DNA of 64,000 nucleotides from Glandiceps talaboti (lineage: Eukaryota; Hemichordata; Enteropneusta; Spengelidae), in the NCBI RefSeq assembly GCF_964340395.1, contig NC_135550.1, forward strand, positions 27,264,176 to 27,328,175, given 5' to 3'. The notes under the pieces were generated by a model. The model was given only the letters and a program-made list of their open reading frames with translations, had not been told where the DNA came from and did no database searches. The first letter of the stretch is position 1. Each line of letters starts with the position of its first letter. Positions 33,901-46,196 of this stretch are shown piece by piece. A program made the position numbers and the translations under genes.

Positions 33901-34623
33901 ATTAGTGTTCCTACACACAGTAATTGCTGGAATACAAAATTTTGTGATATCGCTGTCATACATGATATACCCCTTAATCTACAAATTAATTGGAATTTGA
34001 AGCTTGCATAGTTAAGATATTGCCTAATTACCAAATATAATTAATAAGCAAATGAATCACTAAGATAGTTACAACAACAAGCTTTATAGAACACATGCAC
34101 TTTGGTATCATCAATGTATGTACCAAACTATATGAAATTGTAAGCTTGCATTCTCTAGATATTGTCTAATTAATGAAATTCATTATACATATGAAATATT
34201 ACATTATAATACATCAACAATCTTTAAAGTACAGGTGCAGTTTGTTATGGACGTTGGTGTATGTACTAAATCATGTAAAATATGAAGTGTGCAATCTTAA
34301 GATATAGCCTAATTACTGAAAATCATTCATTATGCAAATTACTAGTTACTGTTAAAAGCTACATTGACCAGCTTTATATGAACAATTGTTTTGTTATCAA
34401 TATATTTCAAATATTCCATGAAATTTAAAGTATGCATTATTAAGATATAGGCTGATTATCGAAAATCGTTATTTACGCAAATTCCTCATTAATTAATATT
34501 CATTGGATATTTACTAAAACCTATTCAGTTATAGCCATAACCCTCCAAAGTATATTAACCGAATTTCGTTTCAATTGAGCGAGGCATTTTTGGAAAACGA
34601 TGACACATAGTGACACGCACAAT

Positions 34624-34655
<32 letters not shown>

Positions 34656-37575
34656 TCACTATGAATATAGACTTCCTTTACGCTGTACGGAAATGACGCA
34701 TGTGGCAACTTTTTAGACACATGCTGACGTACATGTATCTATAGCAACACTGCTTTACTCATCATATATGTCATGAATCAATGCAATGCCATACAGAAGG
34801 CAAACTATCACAATTCTTTACAATTTGGAGGACCAACTTGGAGGTCACTAGTGCTTCGAGGCCAGTCAATTTTATGTGATATTTATGTAGCCTATCTTTT
34901 ATTTGATAACTTGCCATGCACCATACCTTACCCGTCTGTCAATCAAGATTAACTAAATTTCGGACAAATTATCAAAATAAACGATGGCAACCAAAACAAA
35001 ACAAATCGTCTGGCTAGACGTTTCATTACAGTGACACAGACTGAGGTTGTGACTTGAAGCTTGTTTTACTCGGATGAAAATGTTTATTATCGATCACGCT
35101 TTGGAAGGCGTGCGACGTTGTTTTTATAAAATGTATGATTTCACCCTAAATCGCCTCTCTCATGTCTCAGTCTGACCAAAGGCACGATTCTAATTACATC
35201 CCCATTACTCACTACATTTGTTTTCTTGCTTTACCTGTTTACTTGTTCCAAAAAAGAGTCTAGATGGGAAACTACCAGTACTGCAGACCCCCCTTAAACA
35301 CACACTGTTTTTCGCCACCAGGGTTTTACATTTGCAACTATTCTAGCATCGATGCATCACGATGAATTAAACTCGTCGCCTGGCATCGTTAGTATATGGG
35401 GTCCTCGGCATTTTGGTAGACGTATATTCAATTATGTAATCGAATTGTTTATGATATATAGTATATTTGTATGCCAGGTTTTGAGTTTAGCCAATATCGC
35501 ACCCCCTCCTCCCGACAGTCACGACATCCCACGCCGTATTGAATAACAATTGATGGTTAAAGTAATCTTCAGTGAGTAGACTTTATAATATGCAACAAAC
35601 GTTACCCACAGTCAGCTTATGTCCTTCAAACCAGCATTATATTTATTTGGAAATGTAAGCCAGACAATAGATGTCGAAAATGATGTACTGTGCTAGTCTT
35701 ATAACTTAACAAAGAACACTACGAAAACGGTGGACAAGTAAACGGGTAACAAATTTTATCAATTTCTGAATCAATAATTTATACAATAATTAACCTCCAA
35801 TACTTTCAACCATATTACCGAACAATACGCCCTTTTTTACTTTCAAATACACACATCAGTGATGTCATTCCTTCATTTTGACCCACTTGTGATAAACATG
35901 AATGAATCACATTTCAAAATGAAGCTACTTAGAAGAGTAAATGAAAGTCTTCGACACTGTATTGTCTAAGTTTCACCATGGAGGTATGGTTCACAGAGTA
36001 AGGTGACAAGACAAATGAACTACTAATAAGTTATACTTGTTGTACACATACCCAGAATTTAAAATGAAAGCTTTGCGTATAGTCATTATCATCATGTCCC
36101 TGTATCAGACATTGGTTAGGTTATGACATTAGAATCTAACTGGAATTCATCAGTTACTAAAGTATACATGTATGTTATGAATACAATTGAAGAGATTAGT
36201 GGATATAGTTTAGACCCAGTGAAATGTCACGTATATTACTATATACTTTAATAAATCAATCATAACATGTTTGAGTTACCCGTATGTATATGTTTTTGAC
36301 CCTCCATCATTTTTATCTAACAGCGTTGATGTTAACCACAACCTCTATGACCGTTACCATACCGGAATTAGCTGTCGACGGTACAGCTGTTGGATCAACA
36401 TTCACAACCAGCGGACAACCTGTAACGGCACTGTACTATTACACCTTAGAAACAATAACACCAAACCCCGGGGCTGGAAATGAACCATTTCAACTCAACC
36501 AAGGTATAGTATAACTTATACTGGTGTTTAGTATTTCTGTAATAGTATTTATAATTATTGCTCGTGAATTGCACCAAGTGTCAATAAACAGCAAAGAAGA
36601 ACATTTCTGTTTGAACTGTAAGATTTCAATTTTGACGAGTGGTCCAGTTGTGGTGATATTCAGATTTTGGTTTAAGTCTGGTCTTGGTAAATCCACTGGC
36701 CGATCGTCCAAGAACGTGATAATGATAACACTCTAACTTGAATTCATATTTATTTCAAATTACACACATGTTTTGTGAAAGTGGATAAATTTGGTAACTT
36801 CTTTTGGTAGTGGGACAAAATTTAAGTGGTTATAATGTATCACCTCTTCTTGTTTTTCTCCTAAAAATCAACGATCGACAAGTTTTTAGAATATTATTAT
36901 TGTTATAATTTGTGTCACAGTTTCCGTTTACGTCTACCCTTCGAAATGTTGTTCATCTGTGCCGTTTCGGCATTCTTCCGGAAAATGACGTTGGTCACAA
37001 TTTATCACATGACCTAATATCAATACAGACGAGAGTCATATTTAAATTAAAATAGACTAGAAATGAAAAAATGATAATAGATAATCCCATTTGAATCTTT
37101 GGCAGGTATTGCGAGTGACACAAACGTAGCTACGATAGTAGTAAAAAATCCACCCGGCCTTGACTTTGAAACGGTTAGCCAGTGGACGTTGGAAGTTATC
37201 GTAGAGGATTTGTTTGACCCTACTGCTGGTACGGCAACAACAATTCTGACAGTAGATGTCACAAATGAATCTGACCCACCAACTTTCCTCAACCTCCCTG
37301 GCAGTGGCACTGTACGAGAATTGGTGACGTCACCAGAAGTTGTGAAATTAGTCAGCGTCTCTGATGATGAAAATCCCACAGACTCTTCTGGAATATCAAT
37401 CGATATAATAAATACAATTCCAACAGGAGGACCCTTTGATATCACCTCCACTGTACATAATGTTCCAACTGTAGGTGTAGCTGGTAAGATTGATTTGTAC
37501 TCAACAATAAATTAACACAATTCAAAGAAAGATGTTTTCCATTACACATACAAACAGACACACAGTCATACATTA

Positions 37576-37609
<34 letters not shown>

Positions 37610-39556
37610 ACGTGTGTGTATGGGGGTCTGCAGTACTGGCAGTTTCCTAGCTAGACTTTTTTGTAACAAGTAACAGGTAAAACAAGAAAACAAGTGTAGT
37701 GAATAATGGGGATGTAATTAGAATCGTGCCTTTGGTCAGACTGAGACATGAGAGAGGCGATTTAGGGTGAAATCATAAATTTGATAACATTTTTGTTTTA
37801 CAACCCATCATATAATCCTATCTTGCAGTTTTCACCATCGAAAATACCGCCAATCCTGGCTTGGACTACGAATCAGGCATAACAACGTGGACGCTGGAAA
37901 TCGAAGCAATGGACGCTAACTCACAAACAACAATCGCTTTCCTAACAGTTGACGTACTTGACGAAAATGAACCTGTATACATTGCCAATCTACCAGACAC
38001 ACAGGTTGTAGGAGAAACCATGTTTGGACAAATATTCGTCGTCCAAACCATTGATGTCGACGTGAATGATACAACTCTCCCAACCTTCACCATGAGCCCA
38101 GGAGGGGTTCCATTCACAATCGATGCTCTGGGTACGAATTTCAAACAATGCTTGAATGTATGACTTTAACACTATTTAGCGTATCTTGTATGGGATATAG
38201 ATACACGCAATGCGTTTTTGTTGATAATAACATTGACAAGATATCTGTACTATCTCAGACCACCAAATTGTTTGATGGTCTGAGGTACTATACATGGCAA
38301 AGGAAAATGTGTTTGTCAGGACTCTGACCACCTAACAAGTGGTCTGAGGTTAGGGTGAACTTGAGACTTCTCAGACGCTGGTTCCACATGACTCGTATTT
38401 GTTTATAACTACAAAATGCAATGACTTAATACAATCTTTTTATAATAATAATGTTTATTCACCAATATAATAAAGAATTATCCCTAAAATAGATACATAT
38501 ACAGAATACAATGCAAAAGGGATTAAGAAATAGCAAAGCTGGTCAAGCTTTTCATATTCTTTATTTCACATGGTCGTATCTCACACACACGTTTTTACCT
38601 TGCAGGAAACATAGAGGTTGTTCCACCGGGGTTGAATTACATGATACAGAATTCATATACCTTAACTGTAACCATAGACGACGGTACATTTACAGACACG
38701 CAGGACCTCTACGTACAAGTAAGGGACGAAAACGCAGGACCAATTATCCTCAATCTTCCTGATACGATAAGCATAACAGAAGATTCGTTGGGAGGAAATG
38801 TGTTCTTTACATTATCACCATACGATATTGATGGAGACACCGCAATATGTACATTTTCACCGAATCCTAATGATGGAAATTTCGATTTTAATTCAACAAG
38901 TAAGAATTTAGTTTATTAGTTTTTGTTTTTTCCAGTCTGAACATTATTTTTTGGCACTGATATAAGACTCGAAGGTATGTGAAGTTGTATCTTCCGCTCA
39001 ATGCTGCTATTTGTGGAAGTCAGAGGTATAGCATAGGGCTCAAATGACTAGTACAAACTGTCAGTGATATTAGTAAAATAACGTTAGAAGAAGGAAACAT
39101 TGTGGATTTTTACAAAACACAATACTATTATTTCGTCCTTGAATGTTTTTATCCTGACGACACCTCACTATTTTATCACAGCTTATGAAATAGGATTGGT
39201 CACTGCACCTTCTCTGGATGCTGAGACAACGTCATCGTACGAGATAACTGTAGTATGTAATGACGGAATGATCATAGGACCATCAGCTAAACTCACTGTC
39301 AACGTCACAGCTGTGAATGAACCACCGGTGATATTGAATTTACCAGCCACTGTCACTGTTCCAGAGGATGCCTTCAACGCAGCTGGAATATTTCTAGTTG
39401 ATGGTTATGACGTAGATGGAGATGAAGTCAACTTCACTATCAGTGTTTCCCCTACCAGTGGTCAAAGCAAGTTTTCTGTAGCCGACGTAGGTAAGTGAAG
39501 TACACCATAACACAGATATAATAATTTAAAATAAAGGGGAGAGTCAACAAGTTGTC

Positions 39557-39626
<70 letters not shown>

Positions 39627-42600
39627 CAGAGACAGAGACAGAGACAGAGAGACAGCTTTAATTGTTTGGTTTTCTTTCCCTCTCCAATAGCCCTGTTTGA
39701 TGATGGACAAATTCGTATAGTCAACAATCCCAACTTTGACTATGAAACCGTTAATCAATATATCATTATTGTGGAAGCTTCAGACGGCATTTATACAGCT
39801 ACAGGTACCTTGAATGTTGATATAACTGACGTCAATGAACCACCAGTATTTGATGTGAATCCACAAGACCTCTACATGAACGAAAACACTGTAAGTTCCT
39901 GTAACATTTACAATGTACCTTAGTATGGAAACACTACACTTTGGTTCTATTAATTTGACAAATATCAGAAAATCATCTCATTCTGTAAAGATATCAATGG
40001 AAGTCATGGAATTATGATGAACAATCGACAATCTAGTAATATATTTGCTCTTACTCTCTCTTTAGGCAATAGACAGCAATCTACCTGTTGACCTCTCAGT
40101 AACTGACACTGATGATGCACCAGCCGACTTGACATTTGCTGTTGTTTCAAGTACTTACAGTGGTTTTTTCAAAGTCGTCCAAACTCCCAAGTTAAGAGTC
40201 AGAGCAGAAATGAACTACGAGGATGGCTATCCCGAACCATTCACAATTCAAGTTTCAGTAACAGATTCTGCAGGGAACAGTGACTATCTGACAGTGAATG
40301 TATACTTGGTAAATCTCAACGACAACGAACCAGTATTTACACTGGATCCTTACACGGTGGAAGTTAAGGAAAATTGGCCTGGCGGAATGACTGTACTGAC
40401 CGTCACTGCGACGGACGACGACGGCGACAACATCGAGTATGACATCGACCCTTACAGTCCCTACATTGAGGTTGACCGAAACACTGGGGATGTTCGACTT
40501 AAGCAGTCCTTGGATAGAGAAACACTTGGTCGGACCATACAGGTGACAGTAACAGCAACTGATGATGGAACCACTCCGTTACAAGGAATATCTTACATCA
40601 ATATCACCATCAAAGACGTTAATGATAATCAACCAGTGTTTTCAAAGGAGTTCTATGATTGGGAAATCAGATATGATGCTGATCTTGGTACATACATCAA
40701 CAGTGTAACAGCAGGTGATGCAGACAAAGGTACGTTATTGCCAGTGGAAGTAAGACCTTGTAAAGACCCTTGTCTGGTTAGAATTGAAATTTAACTGAGA
40801 CCACTCAACAGTAGTTTGGCAGAGCTACAGCAAAAGTTGTCCCCGAGCAAAATAATGTTCCTATGTGATCCTTACGGTTCCACCGTGACTTATATGATAT
40901 CACCAATGTGAGAACCTATGATCAAGGACCTCTACCTTACATAAACAGAACCTCATCCAAAACTTCTGAAGTACGTAAGATTGGGCTCAATTAAGTTTAT
41001 TCATAAAACAACATTCGACCCCCTATATACTAATTATTTAACCAGTATATTCTTCACTTTCAAGTCCTTGAAAATAAAGAGTAATGTAAATGTGTACCAT
41101 CATTTGTCATACATTGTTTGCATCTTCACTCTATATACTTTAATATAGTGTGTATCTTTCTTCGTCTTTAGGTACAAATGCAGCGCTGACGTATTCTTTG
41201 TTGATGGACCATGTATATTTCGATATGGACGACATTGGTAAGGTGTCAGTGGCAGATGGTCTCAAGGCGGAGACAACATATGTGTTATTTTGTCGTGCTG
41301 AAGATTCTGGAACTCCATCTGAAACATCAGAGTAAGTATTACCACAACAACGCATAGTATACAATTCCCGGGAAGTTGAGAACGATGGGGAAGGGGGACG
41401 AGGAACAAAATTTGAACCTTTTTCATAACATTGTTAAAACAAACAAACAAACAAACAAACAAACAAACAAACAAACAAACAAACAATAAACTTATGACAA
41501 CATACACACTGTATTAATAAGTTCTGTACAAATCAAGAATTTTACAATCAAACGCTTATGATATAAGCTTACCATGATGCACGTCTTTCCGATCACAGGA
41601 CCTATTGAGCTTAAAGTCACGATTTTCTTGTTTTCAGCATAGCTGTGATTCGCGTTGATGCGTTCATTCCTCAACTTGTTCTCATAAATGTGCATCTTGG
41701 CATCACAGTCGGCGCCTTCGATGCTACCGAAAGGACACAACTTTTGAACACACTGAATGCAATCTATGCTCCCTGGGAGTTTAGGATTTCAGCTGTGAAG
41801 TCAGAAGACGTCGTGACGTCATCAAGTCGACGACTACTGTCAAGGTAGGCAGTCTTGAATTTGAAGGAGAATTTGGCAGCAATCACAAACTATTGTTGAG
41901 ACGGCCATCTGTTTAGTCACACAGATAATTACAGTATAGGTGCATACCTTAATTGTAGATAAAATAATTATATTGTAATTTTACTGATCCAGCATACCTT
42001 TTCTATTTCTACAGCAATGCAGTGCTAGAAATGTACGCTTTAAAGAATGATGCAACAGAGGACATCAACAATCTTAACTTGCCCAAGGAATTTATATACG
42101 TAGATGCTTTGGTGAACTCCATGACAAAAGACTCGGAGGGTACACCTACTGACGTTCTGGGTAGCACAGACATCGTACTCGTAGACCCAACCTATCCATC
42201 TGAAGTTGTCATCACAGATATTAACTGGTGGTTGGATACATTAGAAGGACGTATCACCACTGGTGTATTGTCAGCTTTAGCATTTATTCTCCTTCTCCTC
42301 CTCCTGATCATCTGTTGCTGGAAATGTTGTTGTCACAGACTAGCTGGCTGCTGTCGAAGGTGTTGTCATCGTAAAGAGAAAGTCGACTTGATTGATGAAA
42401 GAACGTAAGTACAATATTGATGTACACCGGGTTTGTATTTGAAGTATAACTTTTCGTTATGATATAGTGTTGATGATTAGCTGGGATATAGTTACCGTCG
42501 CAATCAGGGGTTGGCAAGATGAAATATGTTTCCCATAAAAAAGTAGGTGTAACTGTGTAAAAGATTGAAAGAGTGGCTCCAAAAGAAAGAGACACATTTC

Positions 42601-42748
42601 TAATTGGTGTTTTAACAGACACGTCATAAGGTAACCTTTCGTAGAACAGACTACAAAATATGGCCACCTTTATCGTATGTTTACATCTATTACTTTTGGT
42701 GCTTAAGCTGAACTCTACTTCGTATTGGATATTGGCGCTCTATAAATG

Positions 42749-42780
<32 letters not shown>

Positions 42781-43728
42781 AAGGTTTTTTGACACATTGT
42801 ACGTTTCTAAGATAGTCAAATATTGATGCATAATGATAAATTAATGTAATTATATCATACAGGTCAGGGTGGGAACTTAGACCAAAGGAAGAACCTGTTT
42901 TAGAGAAACGAAGAATGGTTATCGAGACTCCCCCACCGTCTCCTGAAATGATGGAGGTATACAACGGTCCTCAAAAACCACATCACAAACCTGCCGACGA
43001 AGCGCCCCCAGGTGGTAACGGATTGGGCGGGAAGTTCGATTTCAGGTACGCTGGACGGCCACATCCAGGTGGACCTCAAACTCTGAAAGCAAAAGATCGA
43101 CCAACTCTAATCTTGCCATCTTCCCCAACCAGTCCACAGAGTACTAACAACGCTACAAATAAACCCTTTTCTAAACCATCCATGGTGAAGAAGAATACAC
43201 CAACCTTGCAGAGAAGAACAGGTGGTGGACGTGTATCGCCTGTGGTGTCTGCCAGTGATGAAAAAGACACAGACAATAGATTCGATGGAAGTCGTTATGA
43301 CAACGGTAAGTGCCAGCATATATGACCAATGTGTATTTCACAAATAAAAAAATCACCATAAGATTATATAGTTATACAAAGACTTATTTCGTATCGTATC
43401 GCCATATCACCTGGCAAGATGTGTTGTATGATGATTCGTAATTGTCATCATACATTGTGTATGTCATAACAAAAACTATCCAAAAGCTGGTCCTCATACA
43501 TTTGTATTTGAACTTCAGGACTTCAGGATCTTTGAGTGTGTGATAGTCGATTTGCGTAAAAACACTATATTCTTGCGTTTGACTTTATCCCTGATCAAAA
43601 AATATCTTGATTTTCTTCCAGTTACTGGGCGTACGTACAACTTCAACACAACGACGGGAGAAGGTCGGTGGGATGCTTCGCCTCGTATATCACGTCGGGA
43701 TAGAAGCGACAACAATCTTGATGTGTAA
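30947..43728 (+). CDS. Cadherin-like single-pass membrane protein, paralog C (13 coding exons, about 1237 aa)
   Basis: Exons: 30947-31025, 36324-36503, 37106-37483, 37829-38131, 38606-38899, 39182-39490, 39691-39890, 40066-40729, 41172-41331, 41638-41844, 42015-42404, 42863-43305, 43622-43728 (TAA). The total is 3714 nt, with phases identical to paralog B. It has a leader (MDRRMKTLSV), eight cadherin repeats, a membrane-proximal domain, a TM helix (about 42258-42315), Cys-rich CCWKCCCH and CCRRCCH, and a tail with KFDFRYAGRPH. The last exon encodes GRTYNFNTTTGEGRWDASPR and ends NNLDV. Part of that exon resembles the second half of a WW domain, and the terminal LDV could be a class II PDZ ligand; both are inference. 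Exon 4 is two codons shorter than in B and exon 12 one codon longer. It is probably a surface adhesion receptor. Confidence 0.88.
31540..33985. other. Part of intron 1 specific to paralog C, no gene seen
   Basis: About 2.4 kb with no match in unit 1. It contains an isolated core unit near 32466 (CAGCCTAATTACCGAAAATC) related to the tandem-unit element that follows. No coding features are supported. Confidence 0.5.
33990..34890. mobile_element. Tandem-unit element ending in (GACA)n, copy in unit 2
   Basis: Four diverged units of about 145 bases start near 33990, 34130, 34276 and 34418. Each has GAAGCTTGCATT..TAAGATAT..GCCTAATTA followed by ATGCAAAT or a variant. Then come TTGAGCGAGGCATT and (GACA)n at 34625-34655. 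The last two units match the unit 1 copy at 9637-10113. The structure resembles pearl/HINE-type non-autonomous elements, which is inferred from form only. Confidence 0.55.
35134..35293 (-). repeat. Inverted copy of a cadherin-gene intron 3 segment
   Basis: The reverse complement of this stretch matches 37621-37779 in intron 3 of paralog C and 20136-20280 in intron 3 of B. Landmarks are TTCACCCTAAATCGCCTCTC and CTCATGTCTCAGTCTGACC. It contains CAAAGGCACGATT as in C (absent from B), but near its other end it is more like B (CATCTAGACTC, GTTTACTTGTTCC). Confidence 0.93.
36064..36114 (+). other. Possible alternative or vestigial leader exon of paralog C
   Basis: ATG plus 17 codons, MKALRIVIIIMSLYQTL, then TTG/GTTAGG. 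It is the counterpart of 18625-18675 in unit 1 and lies 209 bases before exon 2. The phase of the donor does not suit the exon 2 acceptor. Confidence 0.35.
37576..37619. repeat. (GT)n microsatellite, intron 3 of paralog C
   Basis: GT repeat with a CACG interruption near the right end, homologous to 20056-20120. Confidence 0.95.
39559..39652. repeat. (GT)n plus (GACAGA)n microsatellite, intron 6 of paralog C
   Basis: About 33 GT units followed by GACAGAGACAGAGACAGAGA, homologous to the 21972-22062 tract of paralog B. It lies 38 bases before an acceptor. Confidence 0.96.
41437..41487. repeat. (CAAA)n microsatellite, intron 9 of paralog C
   Basis: About 12 CAAA units. Paralog B has only three to four at 23861-23876, so the tract expanded in C or contracted in B. 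Confidence 0.95.
42708..42782 (+). mobile_element. Short retroelement tail with TTAAG target duplication
   Basis: About 70 bases are present in intron 11 of C and absent at the same place in B (25899-25904). The insert ends TTGGCGCTCTATAAATG followed by (GATT)n, typical of the 3' end of CR1/L2-type LINEs or SINEs that use them. TTAAG flanks it on both sides and occurs once in B, so B shows the empty site. Confidence 0.8.
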
Positions 43729-44269
43729 AAAAATATTACCCGGACACCCAGACGACAGCACGTTACTGCTGGACTTGTTTTCCGTAGTGATGAAACATGT
43801 TTTAGAATCGTTAAACTTTTGATGTACACATTGATAATACAAATATATGACATTTACAAGTTTTACTACAGTGATGGGTATGAAGGAGATTGTGATTTCG
43901 AGATGGAAGAAAACGGAATCGCGAACCCTTTATAGTTCGATATAAAAAAAGTATGATTATATAGTGACGTTTTCATTTCTTAGGTTGAATCCCGAGAATG
44001 TAATTTTGAATTACGCGGTCATGTTTCAAATTATTGAACTTGAAGAAAAATGTGTGAAGAAATCGAATGAAAATACACATTGTGATAAGTGAGAGCATGT
44101 CACAAAATATGGTTGTGTTGATACATTTCAAAATGCCCCTTTTCAGCTTAACGGAAAAATCCACATGCGTGTAATTAGTTCGTTGACGATCTAAGAAAAT
44201 AGTCTCAGAGATATGAATAATACTTATGTGTGTAACAAATGGATATGCGTGTATATAGACATATTTTAC

Positions 44270-44575
44270 CAGTTCTTTCGTAGAATATACATATATTGTA
44301 CAGTTCTCTCGTAGTATATATATATATTGTACAGTTCTATCGTAGTATATACATATATTGTACAGTTCTATCGTAGTATATACATATATTGTACAGTTCT
44401 CTCGTAGTATATATATATATTGTACAGTTCTATCGTAGTATATACATATATTGTACAGTTCTATCGTAGTATATACATATATTGTACAGTTCTATCGTAG
44501 TATATACATATATTGTACAGTTCTATCGTAGTATATACATATATTGTACAGTTCTATCGTAGCAAATATTCACTA
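44270..44575. repeat. 31-bp minisatellite after paralog C
   Basis: About ten units of TACAGTTCTATCGTAGTATA followed by TACATATATTG, with TCTCTCG and TATATATA variants. Homologous in position to the 29-bp array after paralog B. Confidence 0.93.
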
Positions 44576-44639
44576 TTATATTATAGCGTGTGTGTATATC
44601 ATTTAGCAAAGGTGCATGTTTTGTAGCACTATTCATCTT

Positions 44640-46039
44640 TTGTTTCAGAAAATAATATACATAGTTTATGATTCACCACCAATGCGACATTATTTATGAA
44701 AGCATCTCACAATAATTTACTTAAAATTGTGGTGACGGAATTATTATGTGACGGGCTATGACGTAATTAAAGCTTGCATTTGTAACTGAGATATTCGTCA
44801 TGAAGTATGTAAGTTCTGGTCAAATTAAAAGCCTAGAGTACATTGAAAAAGTGGCGAAAATTGCATGCTATTTGATTGTGATTAGGCGTTGCTGGAGTCC
44901 ACTGCACTTGCACATGTTCGAAGTTTGGTAATACGGTAGGGACTTACATGTAAGGTAAATGTGCAAGTGGTTTGTAAAGTAGATGTCATTGTCACACCAC
45001 TAGTTGCAACGTAGACGTCTTATCTATACAAAGAAAGTTGAAGTTTTTCATACATTTACAGCGTTTAAATGGTACGACTAGCTTACAAAAGTAATTTTAA
45101 ATATTAAACCGTTGAGAGAGATTAGAGATAATCTAATGAGATATTACAACAAATATCACAGTAGAAATAAATAATATATTCTGTCAACTTGATATACAGC
45201 ATGTCAGTGTGGATTGACGTGTACCAATACTTAACAACCAAGCCTACTGCTGTAATCACGTGAATAGATTTGCAATTTATTGTTGTAAAGTTTTAATGTT
45301 CGTTTCGACGATGTAACGCATGCTTTATTGACCAATCGGTGAATTGTATATGCTTTGATTTAAGGTGTAATAAATAGTTCTTTGAATTGAAATCTTGATC
45401 TTTGTTTCCCTGTGAGTGACAAAATGGTTATAAATGTTGCCATGACAAAATGAATGATTGACTATGGATGTCGTATTAGTTTTGACTTACTAGGAGGTGT
45501 TGAGGTAAAGTGAAAAAAACAGACAAATGTAACAGAAACTTTTTCCTGCGTTGAACTTGATTTATAGTCTGAGCAAAGTTCTAATTGACAACCCAATCTT
45601 CGTACATAATTTTTACTGTTACTTTATACTTTATCTAACCACTAACGATTTTTTATATGAAAATTAAAGTTTTAATTGTTTCAGTCACATCATAGTACGT
45701 AGACCCAGTACTGTATTCTCATACATAGAAGTCTTAGTTCAATTTTAGTGAATGATGCCAGTGGTAGCTAGGAGAACTGAAACTGGTACAGCTTTCTGAT
45801 TATTAGTTTCTACTTACTATAGATATTTCTTCTGCAACCAAAATAGTGAATTTTTAGCATTGCATCTTTAAAAAGGGATAATTTCAAGTCATGTGACAGG
45901 AATGGTGTTTCTAAATTTCGCTCAAGTTATTAAGTGCGGCAAAGGAATCGCTGATTACACATACGAGTGCGTTTCTCAGCATTGGCAAGTTACTGTACAA
46001 GAGCGCCCACAACGATACCTACGAACGACGGATAGCAGT
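44640..46039. other. Intergenic DNA between paralog C and NDUFAF5
   Basis: About 1.4 kb with no coding signal that I can support. An AATAAA lies near 45369. Confidence 0.6.
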
Positions 46040-46069
46040 GCATTCTGGGTATTATCAAAGATGGCTGCG
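46040..46069 (+). promoter_or_regulatory. NDUFAF5 promoter motifs: ZNF143-like and YY1-like
   Basis: AAGATGGCTGC at 46058-46068 fits the YY1 consensus (AANATGGCNGC), common near transcription starts of nuclear genes for mitochondrial proteins. Just upstream, GCATTCTGGG is the reverse complement of the CCCAGAATGC core of ZNF143 sites. Both lie 130-160 bases before the NDUFAF5 ATG. The motif matches are seen; the promoter role is inference. Confidence 0.5.
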
Positions 46070-46196
46070 CCCATAAAATGTGATAACTTGTAAATCGTGA
46101 GGAGTACTGTAGTAGATTCCCAATACATAACAGAAGTTTAAAGAATCTAAGATGTTTCTCGAGTGCCTCATTTGATGTAAACTGTTCAAGAAGACT

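Larger units (their letters stand above)
28846..44635. repeat. Tandem segmental duplication, unit 2 (carries paralog C)
   Basis: Partner of 6620-28315. The upstream 2.1 kb (28846-30946), leader exon, gene body and trailing minisatellite all align with unit 1. Blocks specific to unit 2 are about 31540-34215 in intron 1, the inverted intron-3 copy (35134-35293), about 60 bases in intron 4 near 38285-38345, and a small element tail in intron 11. Confidence 0.92.

Noticed and set aside
45893-46093. 66-codon open frame just before NDUFAF5
   Set aside because: It overlaps the likely promoter motifs and has no recognisable protein features.
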